From the NCBI RefSeq assembly GCF_000186265.1, contig NC_014934.1:2542001-2606000 (forward strand): a stretch of DNA of 64,000 nt, in the 5' to 3' direction. The translations under genes were made by a program, and so were the position numbers. A model generated the notes under the pieces. That model saw nothing but the letters and a program-made list of their open reading frames with translations. It was not told the origin of the DNA and searched no databases. Shown piece by piece: positions 1 to 9,055 of the stretch (positions are counted from its first letter, which is position 1; each line of letters opens with the position of its first letter). The stretch is from Cellulophaga algicola DSM 14237 (GTDB taxonomy: Bacteria > Bacteroidota > Bacteroidia > Flavobacteriales > Flavobacteriaceae).

Positions 1-1
1 T

Positions 2-67
2 ACATATTTTAATGGTCGTAAGCAGATGAACAATAGTATTTTAGACTATTGGTATGCAGGTGATTAA
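2..67 (+). CDS. 3' end of an unidentified gene
   Basis: An open frame enters from the left edge and stops at TAA 65-67, giving 21 residues that end in LDYWYAGD. Only the tail is visible, so no family can be named. The stop lies 53 bases before the PBP1A start. The segment could equally be chance coding, because nothing upstream can be seen. Confidence 0.35.
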   Translation, partial: TYFNGRKQMNNSILDYWYAGD

Positions 68-82
68 AAAAAGTTATTTTTG
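49..82 (+). promoter_or_regulatory. Candidate Bacteroidota-type promoter for the PBP1A gene
   Basis: TTG at 49-51 and TATTTTTG at 75-82 (consensus TAnnTTTG) are separated by 23 bases. The -7 box ends 38 bases before the ATG. It overlaps the end of the preceding partial gene. Assignment is by motif only. Confidence 0.45.
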
Positions 83-120
83 CGCGCTCAATTTTTTTAG
101 TGTAGCGACTAACAAAGCCT

Positions 121-2511
121 ATGGAAAAAATTATAAACTTGAAAAACACAATAGTTACTAAAGCTAAAACAGTATTCAAGTTTCTCCGAAAACACCCTTT
201 TAAAAGTTTCTTTTATTTAATAGGTATTGGCTTTTTGTTTTCTGCTTTTTTTTTAATTCTTATTTACTTTGGAGCTTTTGGTAAACTACCAACAAAAGAA
301 TATCTCTTGCAGTTAGAAAACCCAGTTACCTCTACTATTTATGCATCAAATAACGAACCGATAGGGTATTATTTTCTTCAAAATAGATCTAATGCAGATA
401 GTACTCAAATTTCAAAATATTTAAAAGATGCTTTAGTAGCTACAGAGGATAGCCGTTTTTATACCCACGGAGGGATAGACTATAAAAGTTATGGTCGGGT
501 GTTTATAAAATCTATTCTGTTAGGTCAAAACGCTGGTGGTGGTAGTACCGTAACACAACAAGTTGCAAAGAATATTTTTGGGAGACAGAAGCGATTTTTT
601 CTTTCAACTCCTATAAATAAAATCAGGGAGTTATTTATTGCTAAACGTTTAGAAAGTATCTATAGTAAAGATGAGATACTGTTGTTGTATTTTAATACCG
701 TTTCTTTCGGAGAAAATATTTATGGTATAGAAAAAGCAGCCTATCGTTTTTTTAACAAGCCCCCCGAAAAACTATCCTTAGAAGAGTGTGCCACTTTGGT
801 AGGAGTATTAAAGGCGCCGTCTTACTACAATCCTAGAATAAATCCTGAAAGAGCAACCAATCGTAGAAATGTTGTATTAAGCCAAATGGCAAAATATGGC
901 TATATAACAGAGGCCGAAAAAGAAGCGGCTAAAAAACCTTTGGTTTTAGACTATCAATTGCCTAAAAAGACCTCTTCTTTTTCTTCTTACTTTAAAGATT
1001 TAGTGGCAGAAGAATTTGCTGCGTGGGCCGCAGAAAATCCTGCAGAAGATGGTCATATTTATGATTTGGAGGCAGATGGTCTAAGTGTGTATACTACTTT
1101 AAATACATCAATTCAAGAATATGCAGAAAAAGCATTGAATCGTCAGATTGAAAATTTACAAAAATTGATGGATCAATATTGGGATGCAGCTACGACAGAA
1201 GGAGGTAAAGAAGCATTACTTAAGATATTAACAGATCAAACAAAAGAGGTTAAAAAGTTAAAAGCGGAAGGTAAAAGTGATGAGGAACTTGCTTTGTTTG
1301 TGAAAGAAAAGAAAAAAAGAAACTATTGGGAAGTTGGTAAAGGCTATGAGCTTAAGTTAATGTCTTTAGAAGATTCTATAGCAAAAAGTATCAATAGATT
1401 GCATGCAAGTTTATTCGTAATGAGCAGTACTTCTGGGAGAATAATGGGGTATGTTGGCGGAATTGATTATGGTTTTAGTCAAACAGATAATATACGTACA
1501 CCACGTCAGGTAGGATCTACATTTAAGCCTATAACTTATTTAGCTGCTCTAGAAGCGGGGCAAGACGTGTGTAGTTATTATAATAATAATTTGGTTACTT
1601 ATGCAGAATATGAAGATTGGCAGCCTAGGAATGCTGCTGGTGGGTATGGTGGTAGTTACAGTATGCATGGCGCACTAGCAAATTCAGTCAATACTGTTTC
1701 TGTAAACATACAGTTAAAAGTTGGGGTAGAACGTGTTTTAGCTCAGGCGAAAAAAATGGGTGTAGAAGCACAGCTTCCAGAGGTTCCTTCTATTGTTTTA
1801 GGGACGGCAGATATTAGTCTCTTAGAAATGGCGACAGCTTATGCTAGTATTTCTAACGGAGGTAATAAGATAAAGCCTTTTACGATAGAGCGAATAATAA
1901 ACGAAGACGGTGCTGTTGTATTTGAAGCTAAACCAGAATACCAAGGGCGCGTTGCAGGGTACACTCATGTAAAACAACTCCAAAAAATGATGGAGGGTGT
2001 CGTTACAAATGGAACAGCACAACGATTAATGGGCTATGGGATTCCGTATAATTTAATTGGAAAAACAGGTACCACACAAAATAACGGAGATGGATGGTTT
2101 ATTGGAGCATCGCCAGAACTGGTTGTTGGAGCTTGGGTAGGTACTTATGATAAACGAGTACAATTTTCAACCACAAGAATGGGGTCAGGTTCAAATACGG
2201 CTTTGCCTATGGTAGGCTCCGTGTTTCATGATTTAAGCACTTGGAAGAGACCTATTTTGACTAATTTTAAATACGACTTTGATCATTTTCCTTGTCCGCC
2301 ATACTTAGAAATGAATGCTAAAGAAGCTTTTGAATTTGCGAAAACAGACACGCTCTATATCCAAAACTTAAGAATTCAAGATTCACTAAAAATATGGTCA
2401 CAATTACCGGTGCCAATAGATTCGCTACAAGGGATTGTCCCGGCAACGATTAAAACAGATTCAACTGTTTTAGATAGTGTGCCTGCTATTTTAAGTGCTA
2501 TTTTAAAGTAG
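121..2511 (+). CDS. mrcA: Penicillin-binding protein 1A (bifunctional transglycosylase/transpeptidase)
   Basis: Class A PBP of 796 residues that polymerises lipid II glycan strands and cross-links peptides on the outer face of the inner membrane. A cytoplasmic basic N-terminus is followed by one membrane anchor (about residues 31-53). The GT51 glycosyltransferase domain shows the catalytic EDSRFY motif (109-114) and the GGGSTVTQQ motif (about 139-147). The transpeptidase domain has all three penicillin-binding motifs: S466-T-F-K469, S522-V-N524 and K648-T-G650. Length is normal for the family. A charged lysine-rich insert of about 90 residues separates the two catalytic domains. The C-terminus is serine/threonine-rich and not recognisable. 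The gene converges on the downstream zinc-ribbon gene with only 6 bases between the stops. Confidence 0.95.
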   Translation: MEKIINLKNTIVTKAKTVFKFLRKHPFKSFFYLIGIGFLFSAFFLILIYFGAFGKLPTKEYLLQLENPVTSTIYASNNEPIGYYFLQNRSNADSTQISKYLKDALVATEDSRFYTHGGIDYKSYGRVFIKSILLGQNAGGGSTVTQQVAKNIFGRQKRFFLSTPINKIRELFIAKRLESIYSKDEILLLYFNTVSFGENIYGIEKAAYRFFNKPPEKLSLEECATLVGVLKAPSYYNPRINPERATNRRNVVLSQMAKYGYITEAEKEAAKKPLVLDYQLPKKTSSFSSYFKDLVAEEFAAWAAENPAEDGHIYDLEADGLSVYTTLNTSIQEYAEKALNRQIENLQKLMDQYWDAATTEGGKEALLKILTDQTKEVKKLKAEGKSDEELALFVKEKKKRNYWEVGKGYELKLMSLEDSIAKSINRLHASLFVMSSTSGRIMGYVGGIDYGFSQTDNIRTPRQVGSTFKPITYLAALEAGQDVCSYYNNNLVTYAEYEDWQPRNAAGGYGGSYSMHGALANSVNTVSVNIQLKVGVERVLAQAKKMGVEAQLPEVPSIVLGTADISLLEMATAYASISNGGNKIKPFTIERIINEDGAVVFEAKPEYQGRVAGYTHVKQLQKMMEGVVTNGTAQRLMGYGIPYNLIGKTGTTQNNGDGWFIGASPELVVGAWVGTYDKRVQFSTTRMGSGSNTALPMVGSVFHDLSTWKRPILTNFKYDFDHFPCPPYLEMNAKEAFEFAKTDTLYIQNLRIQDSLKIWSQLPVPIDSLQGIVPATIKTDSTVLDSVPAILSAILK

Positions 2512-2517
2512 TCTATA

Positions 2518-3123
2518 TTAGTTTCTGTTGATGTCAAAAATTTTGCCACTACTATACATAGCTGTAATTTCTTTTTTTGAAAACCCATAGACTACATCAG
2601 GATAATTTTCTGGGGAGTCTATTTTGTAAATTCGGGATGCTTCACTAATTTCAAAATCATTTAGTGCAATAAAAAGGCTATCACTATCTACTTGGATTAC
2701 TTTCATAGTAGAAAACTGCTTATTGGCAACTCTATATTCATATACGTCACCAGCCATTGGCTGATTCAAATATTCTTGTTCTAATTTTTTATTATTCTGA
2801 CTTGTGAATCCCGCAAAGATTAAAAAGAAAAATGCGATGAATACACCAGAAAATTGCCAAATTGGACCTTTGGTTTCTTTTTTAATTATTTGATATTCTT
2901 TCTTTAAAGGTTCAGGCATTTCATTAGAACGTAATGCTTGTTTGCAATTTTTGCAATGCGATGCACCAGACTTTCCTAAAGGGAAAATTGGAACCCAGAA
3001 AATATGTGCATGTTTTCTATAAACACTAATCAATAAAGTTCCTTTTTCTTCGCAATTAGGGCAAACAGGGGTTGTTTTTTGTACTGAATGTAAATGTGCT
3101 GAGCGCGTACCGTAAATGATCAT
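2518..3123 (-). CDS. Membrane-anchored zinc-ribbon protein, function unknown
   Basis: 201 residues. The N-terminal part has two CxxC knuckles (CPNC at about 21-24 and CKNC at about 57-60) typical of a treble-clef/zinc-ribbon fold. A single hydrophobic segment follows at about residues 92-110, then a polar domain of about 90 residues. The expected topology is a cytoplasmic ribbon with the C-terminal domain across the membrane, which is inference. It starts 23 bases downstream of the lipoprotein gene stop and is probably co-transcribed with it. I know of similar unnamed zinc-ribbon membrane proteins in flavobacteria but no function. Confidence 0.75.
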   Translation of the reverse strand: MIIYGTRSAHLHSVQKTTPVCPNCEEKGTLLISVYRKHAHIFWVPIFPLGKSGASHCKNCKQALRSNEMPEPLKKEYQIIKKETKGPIWQFSGVFIAFFFLIFAGFTSQNNKKLEQEYLNQPMAGDVYEYRVANKQFSTMKVIQVDSDSLFIALNDFEISEASRIYKIDSPENYPDVVYGFSKKEITAMYSSGKIFDINRN

Positions 3124-3145
3124 AACGACTAAAATTAAAGGTTAA

Positions 3146-3562
3146 TTACTGGACTTGATTGCTAGCAATTTCTTTTTGCTTGAAATATTTTAGGTATTCG
3201 TTTGTTGTAAACAAAGTAGAAACAGTTTCTCTAATTTGCGCATCTTTTAAGGCAGAATTTGCAGTTCTATATTCTGGGTTTAATAATCGTGTAGTAGCTA
3301 GCGTGTCACAAAGTAATTCTTCTCCTTTATCATTGGTTACTTTTAAAGTAGCAGTACTTTGTAAAAGAGATTTTCCGTTTATTAGGATGGTTAGCGTATC
3401 TGTGTTGTTTTGACCAGAGAATGATTTTACAGCGCTATTCGTTAATAGTAAATCGGATTTAATAATAGCAGTTTGCTTAGATGTTTCTGAAGTTTTCTTG
3501 TCATTAGAGCAAGAAAAGAATAAGGTAGTAAGTGCTATTAAAATAAGTTTGTTCATCATCAT
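3146..3562 (-). CDS. Small lipoprotein, function unknown
   Basis: 138 residues with a classical lipoprotein signal: positively charged start, hydrophobic core and lipobox ending in FFSC with the acylated Cys near residue 18. A short serine/threonine/lysine linker follows, then a mixed domain without a recognisable motif. Three consecutive ATG codons (3562, 3559, 3556) could each serve as start, and the third gives the most typical signal peptide. It lies directly upstream of the zinc-ribbon gene on the same strand (22-base gap). No function can be assigned. Confidence 0.7.
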   Translation of the reverse strand: MMMNKLILIALTTLFFSCSNDKKTSETSKQTAIIKSDLLLTNSAVKSFSGQNNTDTLTILINGKSLLQSTATLKVTNDKGEELLCDTLATTRLLNPEYRTANSALKDAQIRETVSTLFTTNEYLKYFKQKEIASNQVQ

Positions 3563-3697
3563 TGTATTGTTGTTTGTTCAATACAAAGATCAAGCGATTG
3601 CTCTATTTTTTTTACACCTTAAAAAGTGAAATTGATACTCCCTGTTTTCAGGGATAGGTAATTAATAATAGAAAGATGTTTATTTCCTAATTCGATT

Positions 3698-4342
3698 TTA
3701 TTCGTCTAGAAGTCCCATTTTTAAAGCATGCTTAGTTAAACCTGCTAGGTTTTTTACGTTTAGTTTTGAAATTAGATTTTTTCTATAACTTTCTATAGTA
3801 TGCTTGCTTAAAAATAATTTATCAGCAATTTCTTGAGTCGTATTTTCTTCGGCAATCAGTTTTAAAACTTCTTTTTCTCTATCGGTTAAAGAAATTTCTT
3901 CCATTTTCTTATTCTCGAACATCGCATCCGTATAGGCTTTCTTTATTTCTGGAGAAAAATATTTCTCTCCTTTTATAATACTGCGTATAGCGGTTAGCAA
4001 TTCTTCTTTTTCAGCATTTTTTGGTACATAACCGTCCACATTGTTTTTGATGAGTTTGTCAATCATCATTCCATCAATATGCATGCTAACCACAAGCGTT
4101 TTTAAAGAAGGATATTTGCTTTTTACAATTTTGTTTAATTCAATACCTCCCATTTCAGGCATCGTTAAATCCGTTATTAGTAAATGAATATTATCGGCAC
4201 TATTGATGCTTAAATATTTTTCGACTTGAGCTCCGTTTTTAGCGGTAAGAATCACAGAAAATTCAGGAGCTTCATTTAGAATACTGATTAAACCATCAAT
4301 AAACATTTTATGATCGTCAGCAATAATTAGATTATAGTTCAT
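3698..4342 (-). CDS. NarL/FixJ-family response regulator
   Basis: 214 residues. An N-terminal receiver domain has the acidic pocket D9/D10 and probable phospho-acceptor D58, in the pattern LLITDLTMPEMGG. A C-terminal LuxR-type helix-turn-helix begins at about residue 150 (LTDREKEVLKLIAEE, then EIADKLFLSKHTIESYRKN). It overlaps the 3' end of the histidine kinase gene by 11 bases, so the two are translationally coupled and form one two-component system. Target genes are unknown. The two lipoprotein/zinc-ribbon genes lie downstream on the same strand and could be targets or simple neighbours. Confidence 0.9.
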   Translation of the reverse strand: MNYNLIIADDHKMFIDGLISILNEAPEFSVILTAKNGAQVEKYLSINSADNIHLLITDLTMPEMGGIELNKIVKSKYPSLKTLVVSMHIDGMMIDKLIKNNVDGYVPKNAEKEELLTAIRSIIKGEKYFSPEIKKAYTDAMFENKKMEEISLTDREKEVLKLIAEENTTQEIADKLFLSKHTIESYRKNLISKLNVKNLAGLTKHALKMGLLDE

Positions 4343-6326
4343 GTACTGTTTTTTTTAAATCGGGAATCTCTATGGCAATTACAGTTCCTCTATTTTCAGA
4401 AGAATCAATATGTAGGGTTCCTTTTAATTTTTTTATTCTACTGGTAATATTCTTTAGACCAATACCCGTTTCCTTTTCTAACGTATTAAATCCTTTTCCA
4501 TTATCTTCAAAGAGTAAAGATAGTTCGTCACCGATAAGATTTAGATGAATATCTACATTTTTTGCTTTCGCATGCTTTTGTGTATTTGTCATTAATTCTT
4601 GAAGAATTTTAAAAAGCTCTACCTGAATTTTTTCATCAATTTTATTGATATTTTCTTTTGGATGTGGGTGAAAAGCTACTTGAATGGTATTGGTTCTTGA
4701 GATAGAATTTGCAAATTCTTGTACCAAATCAGTAAATGCATTTTGTTTGAACTTTTTAGGAATTAGCGTATGCGATATATCGCGAACCAATTGGTAAGTT
4801 TCGTCTATTTGAGTATTGATTGTTTTTAAAGCATCAGAATCTTTTGCCAAACTAGAGAGCTGCAGTTTTATACCTGCGAGGTTACCACCAATGCTATCAT
4901 GTAGTTCTTGAGCAATACGTTTTCGTTCTTCATCTTGCCCCTCTACAGCTGCCTTGATTAAATTTAATTCTTGCTCTTGGATTAGAGATTTTACTTTTTG
5001 CGTATTTATTTCTTCCTGTTTTTTAGAAAGTTCGCTCTGGGTTTGTAATTTTTGGTAATACACGAAAAGTAAGGCGATAATCGGAATTAGAATAACTAAA
5101 AAGCCGATTAAAAAAGCATTTTTAATTGTTTTTTGACGACTTAATTCTGCTTCTTTTAGAAGCTTATCTTCTTCTAGTGTATTTATCTCTTTTTCTTTTT
5201 CTAAAGTTTCATATTGCACTTCCAATTCTTTGATAATGGCTTTTTGTTGCCTTTCGTTAATCTCACCGATAACTCTAAAAAGTTGTGTCATGGAAGCATA
5301 AGCATTTTCATAATCATTTTGTTCTTGAAAGCAGCGCGATTGTATAATTAAAGACTCTCTTTGGAACTGGAGATTATCGCTGTCTATAGCGTTAATATAT
5401 GCCGTAGATAAACCCAATACTGCTATGTCATAAAAGCCTTGTTTGTAAAAAAGTCGCGCAATTAAAAGAGAGCCTTCAAAGTAAATAGCATCAAAACCCT
5501 TTTCTTTAGCTTCATTTCTCGTGGTTTCATATTCGGGAAATGCTCCTTTAAAATCATTTTGCGCTTCTTTTAGTTTGGCAATTTCTAAACGAATAGTAAG
5601 TAATGTTTCTTCATCATCAAGAGTATTAGATACTTTAGATGCTTTGTCGTAATAGTTCTGAGCTTGAATGTAGTCGTTATTAAACCTATAGGCTTTTCCT
5701 AGTAAAATGTAATTCTGCGTTTTTAAAGAAGGGAATTCGGGTGTAAATTCTGAAAGAGATTTTTCTAGTAAGCCAATTGCCTTATCTATATTGCCTTGCG
5801 AGATATAACTTTGCGCTAGTCCAAGCTTGTGCTTGTACTTAAACTCTGTATAATTAGTTTCCTCGGCTTCTTGTAATCCTTGTAGAAACCATTTCACAGC
5901 ATTGTCATACAAGCCATTCATTATATTACCTTTTCCTAAATAATAATTGGCTTTAGAGGAAAATCTTTCTTTTATTTTTGGAGTCTGACTCCAGTTGTTA
6001 ACCTCTTTTAAATATAAGTTAGCATAATGTACAACAGAATCTGTATTTGTTTTTCTAATATGAAAGTCTAATAGTTGATCTATAATTGAAAATCGTTGTA
6101 CACCATATTCAGCCGTTTTTAATTCCTTATAATAGGGTTCAAGTGATTTTGGAGTTGTTCTCTGCGCCCATCCAAAATAGATCATTGGTGCTATATTGGA
6201 GGTGTCTTTCTCTTTCTCTTTTTCTATCTCTTTCCCCTGAGATAAACCTATCGCAGTATTTAAAAATAATAAACTAAAAAATAATAAAAGAGATTGGTTA
6301 GAGAAACTGCGATAATTTAAATGCAT
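4332..6326 (-). CDS. TPR-containing sensor histidine kinase (HisKA_3 type)
   Basis: 664 residues. A signal peptide (about 1-30) precedes a periplasmic region built of tetratricopeptide-like helical repeats (about 60-370). A coiled coil, one membrane segment (about 404-425) and a second coiled coil follow. The HisKA_3 dimerisation domain carries the phospho-accepting His at residue 476 in ELHDSIGG, and the HATPase_c domain shows the N box (LQELMTNTQKHAKA), DNGKGF and GIGLKNI. The architecture matches periplasmic TPR-sensor kinases common in Bacteroidota, which pair with NarL-type regulators. The partner is the overlapping downstream gene. The ligand or signal cannot be read from sequence. Confidence 0.92.
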   Translation of the reverse strand: MHLNYRSFSNQSLLLFFSLLFLNTAIGLSQGKEIEKEKEKDTSNIAPMIYFGWAQRTTPKSLEPYYKELKTAEYGVQRFSIIDQLLDFHIRKTNTDSVVHYANLYLKEVNNWSQTPKIKERFSSKANYYLGKGNIMNGLYDNAVKWFLQGLQEAEETNYTEFKYKHKLGLAQSYISQGNIDKAIGLLEKSLSEFTPEFPSLKTQNYILLGKAYRFNNDYIQAQNYYDKASKVSNTLDDEETLLTIRLEIAKLKEAQNDFKGAFPEYETTRNEAKEKGFDAIYFEGSLLIARLFYKQGFYDIAVLGLSTAYINAIDSDNLQFQRESLIIQSRCFQEQNDYENAYASMTQLFRVIGEINERQQKAIIKELEVQYETLEKEKEINTLEEDKLLKEAELSRQKTIKNAFLIGFLVILIPIIALLFVYYQKLQTQSELSKKQEEINTQKVKSLIQEQELNLIKAAVEGQDEERKRIAQELHDSIGGNLAGIKLQLSSLAKDSDALKTINTQIDETYQLVRDISHTLIPKKFKQNAFTDLVQEFANSISRTNTIQVAFHPHPKENINKIDEKIQVELFKILQELMTNTQKHAKAKNVDIHLNLIGDELSLLFEDNGKGFNTLEKETGIGLKNITSRIKKLKGTLHIDSSENRGTVIAIEIPDLKKTVHEL

Positions 6327-6343
6327 AATTTAGGATTACTATT

Positions 6344-6372
6344 AAAAATTGAAATCTATACATTCAATTTTT
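6344..6372 (-). terminator. Weak AT-rich hairpin between ypdA and the kinase gene
   Basis: A perfect 10-bp stem (6344-6353 with 6363-6372, loop 9) lies 76 bases past the ypdA stop and before the kinase start. It contains only two G-C pairs, so terminator function is uncertain. Confidence 0.3.
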
Positions 6373-6447
6373 AAAGACTATAAAACTACTAACTTTCTTT
6401 AAGGATGTACTCCCTGAATTCCGTGATTTGTAATGAGTTACTAGTTT

Positions 6448-7410
6448 TTATTTTTTCAAAATAGAATCCATAATCATTTTGGCATGAACTCTAGAGTTTT
6501 CTATAAACCACTTGTGAGTCTCCATTCCGCCACAAATAACACCAGCTAAGTATAAGTTAGGAACGTTAGTTTCCATGGTCTCTTGATCGTAATTTGGTAA
6601 TCTTTTGTTATCGTCGGATAAGGCAACACCAAGATTTTCAAGAAATTCAAAATTGGGTTTGTATCCCGTAAGTGCTAGAACAAAATCGTTTTCAATAGTC
6701 TTAACGCCTTCAGGGGTAGTAACTAATATTTTATCATGCTCAATTTCTTTTAATGTAGCATTATAAAATACGGAAATGCTACCTTCTTCAAGGCGATTGA
6801 TGATATCTGGACGAACCCAATACTTTACACGTTGGCCAACTTCAGTACCTCTAATAATTAAAGTTACTTCAGCACCTTTTCTATAGCATTCTAAAGCAGC
6901 ATCTATGGCAGAATTACTAGCGCCGATTACCGCAACTTTTTGTTGTGCGTAATAGTGCGGATTGTCATAATAATGCTTAACCTTTTCTAACTGCTCTCCA
7001 GGAATGTTTAAGGTATTTGGTAAGTCATAAAAACCTGTTGCAATCACAACGTTTGTAGCAGTATAACTTTTCTTATTTGTAGTGATTTCAAAAGAGGTAT
7101 CAGTTTTTACTACATTTTTAACTTTTTCGAAAAGATGAATGTTAAGCATGTTGCTGGTTACAATTCTACGGTAATATTCTAGCGCTTCATCTCTTTTTGG
7201 CTTTGGCTCTTTGCTGATAAAAGGAATTTGATCTATCTCTAATTTTTCTGATGAAGAGAAAAATTGCATGTTACTAGGGTAGTGAAAAATGGAATTTACT
7301 ATGGGTCCTTTTTCAATAATTAAATAACTAAGTCCTTTTTTTTTAGCTTCTAATCCACAAGCTATTCCTATGGGGCCTCCGCCAACAATAACAACATCAA
7401 AATTTTTCAT
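6448..7410 (-). CDS. ypdA: YpdA-family putative bacillithiol disulfide reductase
   Basis: 320 residues, the usual YpdA length. An FAD-binding Rossmann motif lies at the N-terminus (VGGGPIGIACGLEA) and a second, NADPH-binding one (GASNSAIDAALEC) in the middle. The C-terminal part has the ALTGYKPN and GVICGG segments typical of this flavoprotein-disulfide-reductase-like group. There is no CxxC redox pair, which fits YpdA rather than thioredoxin reductase. In Firmicutes the enzyme reduces bacillithiol disulfide with NADPH. Bacillithiol genes are also known in Flavobacteriia, so the role is plausible here, but the bsh genes are not in this window. The ATG overlaps the rpe stop by one base. Confidence 0.85.
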   Translation of the reverse strand: MKNFDVVIVGGGPIGIACGLEAKKKGLSYLIIEKGPIVNSIFHYPSNMQFFSSSEKLEIDQIPFISKEPKPKRDEALEYYRRIVTSNMLNIHLFEKVKNVVKTDTSFEITTNKKSYTATNVVIATGFYDLPNTLNIPGEQLEKVKHYYDNPHYYAQQKVAVIGASNSAIDAALECYRKGAEVTLIIRGTEVGQRVKYWVRPDIINRLEEGSISVFYNATLKEIEHDKILVTTPEGVKTIENDFVLALTGYKPNFEFLENLGVALSDDNKRLPNYDQETMETNVPNLYLAGVICGGMETHKWFIENSRVHAKMIMDSILKK

Positions 7411-8069
7411 TATCCTGCAATATCTTTTAATTCTTGAATTGTTTTTACGGGGTCTTTGCTGTTAAATATAAAACTACCAGCCACTAATACATCTGCTCCA
7501 GCATCTTTTAAAGCTTTTGCGTTTTTATCGGTTACGCCACCATCAATCTCAATAAGGGTTTTTGCTCCTTTGCGCTCTATTAGAGCTTTTAATGCTCTGA
7601 TTTTATCATAGGTATTTTCAATAAAAGACTGTCCTCCAAAACCTGGGTTTACACTCATCATACAAACTACATCAATATCTTTAATAGTATCTTCAAGAAG
7701 CATGATGTTGGTATGTGGATTTAATGCTACGCCCGCTTTCATACCTTCTGCTTTTATCGCTTGTAAAGTGCGGTGCAAGTGTGTACATGCTTCATAATGT
7801 ACAGATAGGTTCGTAGCACCGAGTTCCGCAAAGGTTTTAATGTACCGATCGGGATCTACAATCATCAAATGTACATCAAGCGGTTTTGTCGCATATTTTG
7901 CAATAGCTTTTACCACAGGAATTCCGTAAGAGATATTAGGAACAAAAACACCATCCATAATATCTATATGATGCCAATCTGCGTTGCTATTGTTGATCAT
8001 TTCTACATCGCGCTGTAAGTTTCCAAAGTCTGCTGCCAAAAGTGACGGTGCAATCATTATATTTCCCAT
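7410..8069 (-). CDS. rpe: Ribulose-phosphate 3-epimerase
   Basis: 219 residues. Interconverts ribulose 5-phosphate and xylulose 5-phosphate in the pentose phosphate pathway. Family landmarks are APSLLAADF near the start, the metal-site strand HIDIMDGVFVPN (H34, D36), LDVHLMI, MSVNPGFGGQ and the phosphate-gripping EIDGGV with VAGSFIF. The start at 8069 gives MGNIM before the conserved block. An internal ATG at 8057 is an alternative and matches the family start equally well. Overlaps ypdA by one base. Confidence 0.95.
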   Translation of the reverse strand: MGNIMIAPSLLAADFGNLQRDVEMINNSNADWHHIDIMDGVFVPNISYGIPVVKAIAKYATKPLDVHLMIVDPDRYIKTFAELGATNLSVHYEACTHLHRTLQAIKAEGMKAGVALNPHTNIMLLEDTIKDIDVVCMMSVNPGFGGQSFIENTYDKIRALKALIERKGAKTLIEIDGGVTDKNAKALKDAGADVLVAGSFIFNSKDPVKTIQELKDIAG

Positions 8070-8095
8070 TTGAAATCTGTCCTTTTCTGTTTCTA

Positions 8096-8103
8096 CAAAA
8101 ATA
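8096..8103 (-). promoter_or_regulatory. Candidate -7 box for rpe-ypdA
   Basis: TATTTTTG on the minus strand (TAnnTTTG consensus) ends 26 bases before the rpe ATG. The nearest upstream TTG is about 26 bases away, which is longer than usual. Confidence 0.4.
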
Positions 8104-8181
8104 GTGAATTTGATGGGGAACTATAAAATCAAACCTGTTTATAAACGATATGAGTTCATAGGTTTTATAATTGTAACAAGT

Positions 8182-8637
8182 TTACAGGCTAAGCTGTCTA
8201 AGTCCTTCATAAACAACAATGCTTACGGCATTTGCAAGGTTAAGACTTCTAACATGATCACTGTGCAAAGGTATTTTGTACAAACTGTTACTGTTCTGTG
8301 CTGTTATTTCTTCGGGTAACCCTTTAGATTCTTTCCCGAAAATTAGAAATAAATTGTCTTTAAAATCAATATCCCAATGAGTTTTATCTCCATGGCTAGA
8401 AAAGTATACGAATTCTTTATCCGAATTTTTTAGGTAGAAATCTTCAATACTATCATATATGGTTAAAGAGATATGTTGCCAGTAATCTAATCCAGCTCTT
8501 TTTACCCGTTTGTCACTTAGTTCAAATCCAAACGGTTTTACTAAATGCAGGTGACTACCAGAAGCTAAACTCAAGCGCCCAATATTTCCGGTATTATTAG
8601 GAATTTCAGGTTCGAATAATACAATATGTAAAGGCAT
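8182..8637 (-). CDS. trmL: tRNA (cytidine(34)-2'-O)-methyltransferase
   Basis: 151 residues, the typical length of TrmL, a minimal SPOUT methyltransferase that 2'-O-methylates the wobble base of tRNA-Leu. The N-terminus (LFEPEIPNNTGNIGRL) and the trefoil-knot motifs (FGKESKGLPEEI, then RSLNLANAVSIVVYE) are intact, including the SLNLANA loop that binds S-adenosylmethionine. The stop of the VF530-like gene overlaps this start by one base, so the pair is one transcription unit. Confidence 0.93.
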   Translation of the reverse strand: MPLHIVLFEPEIPNNTGNIGRLSLASGSHLHLVKPFGFELSDKRVKRAGLDYWQHISLTIYDSIEDFYLKNSDKEFVYFSSHGDKTHWDIDFKDNLFLIFGKESKGLPEEITAQNSNSLYKIPLHSDHVRSLNLANAVSIVVYEGLRQLSL

Positions 8638-8870
8638 TATTTTTTAATCGAATTTAAGTATAAATGTTCTACTTTTTCTCTAGCCCAAGGTGTTTTTCTT
8701 AAGAAATTTAAGCTAGACTTTATGGTCTGATTACTTTTAAAGCAATTGATATTTATTTGCAAAGACATTTCTTTCCAGCCATATTTTTCCACTAAAAACT
8801 CAAGGATGTCTTTAAGTTTTACGCCGTGTAGCGGATTGTTGGGTTGTTCTTGTTTGTTTTCAGTTTGCAT
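8637..8870 (-). CDS. VF530-family (DUF2132) small protein
   Basis: 77 residues. The core [20 protein letters not shown], then [21 protein letters not shown], matches the VF530 family, whose members are about 70-80 residues and have a small helical fold proposed to bind DNA. Function is not established. It is the first gene of a two-gene unit with trmL. The start at 8870 is the only reasonable ATG. Confidence 0.85.
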   Translation of the reverse strand: MQTENKQEQPNNPLHGVKLKDILEFLVEKYGWKEMSLQININCFKSNQTIKSSLNFLRKTPWAREKVEHLYLNSIKK

Positions 8871-8914
8871 TAAGAAATTGAATATCAGTTAAGTGAAAAA
8901 ATCTTTAAAATTAA

Positions 8915-8939
8915 AAACTCCGGTAATCAGCCGGAGTTT
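8915..8939 (-). terminator. Rho-independent terminator of rpoD
   Basis: A perfect 9-bp stem (8915-8923 with 8931-8939, loop of 7) includes six consecutive G-C-rich pairs around CTCCGG. On the minus strand it is followed by a T-rich run. It lies about 120 bases past the rpoD stop. Confidence 0.75.
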
Positions 8940-9055
8940 ATTCATCAATCAAAAAACGAACAGTCATGATAACTGTTGTTATAGTTCACAAATTACAATT
9001 TTTGTACCAAATTTCCAATTTAGAAAAGTTTTACAGTAATTTATGCTTGGAGGTA

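Noticed and set aside
2376-2588. Minus-strand frame of 70 residues overlapping mrcA and the zinc-ribbon gene
   Set aside because: Overlaps two well-supported genes in another frame; no recognisable motif.
8104-8319. Plus-strand frame of 71 residues between rpe and trmL
   Set aside because: Overlaps the trmL 3' end antisense and the rpe promoter region; no family features.
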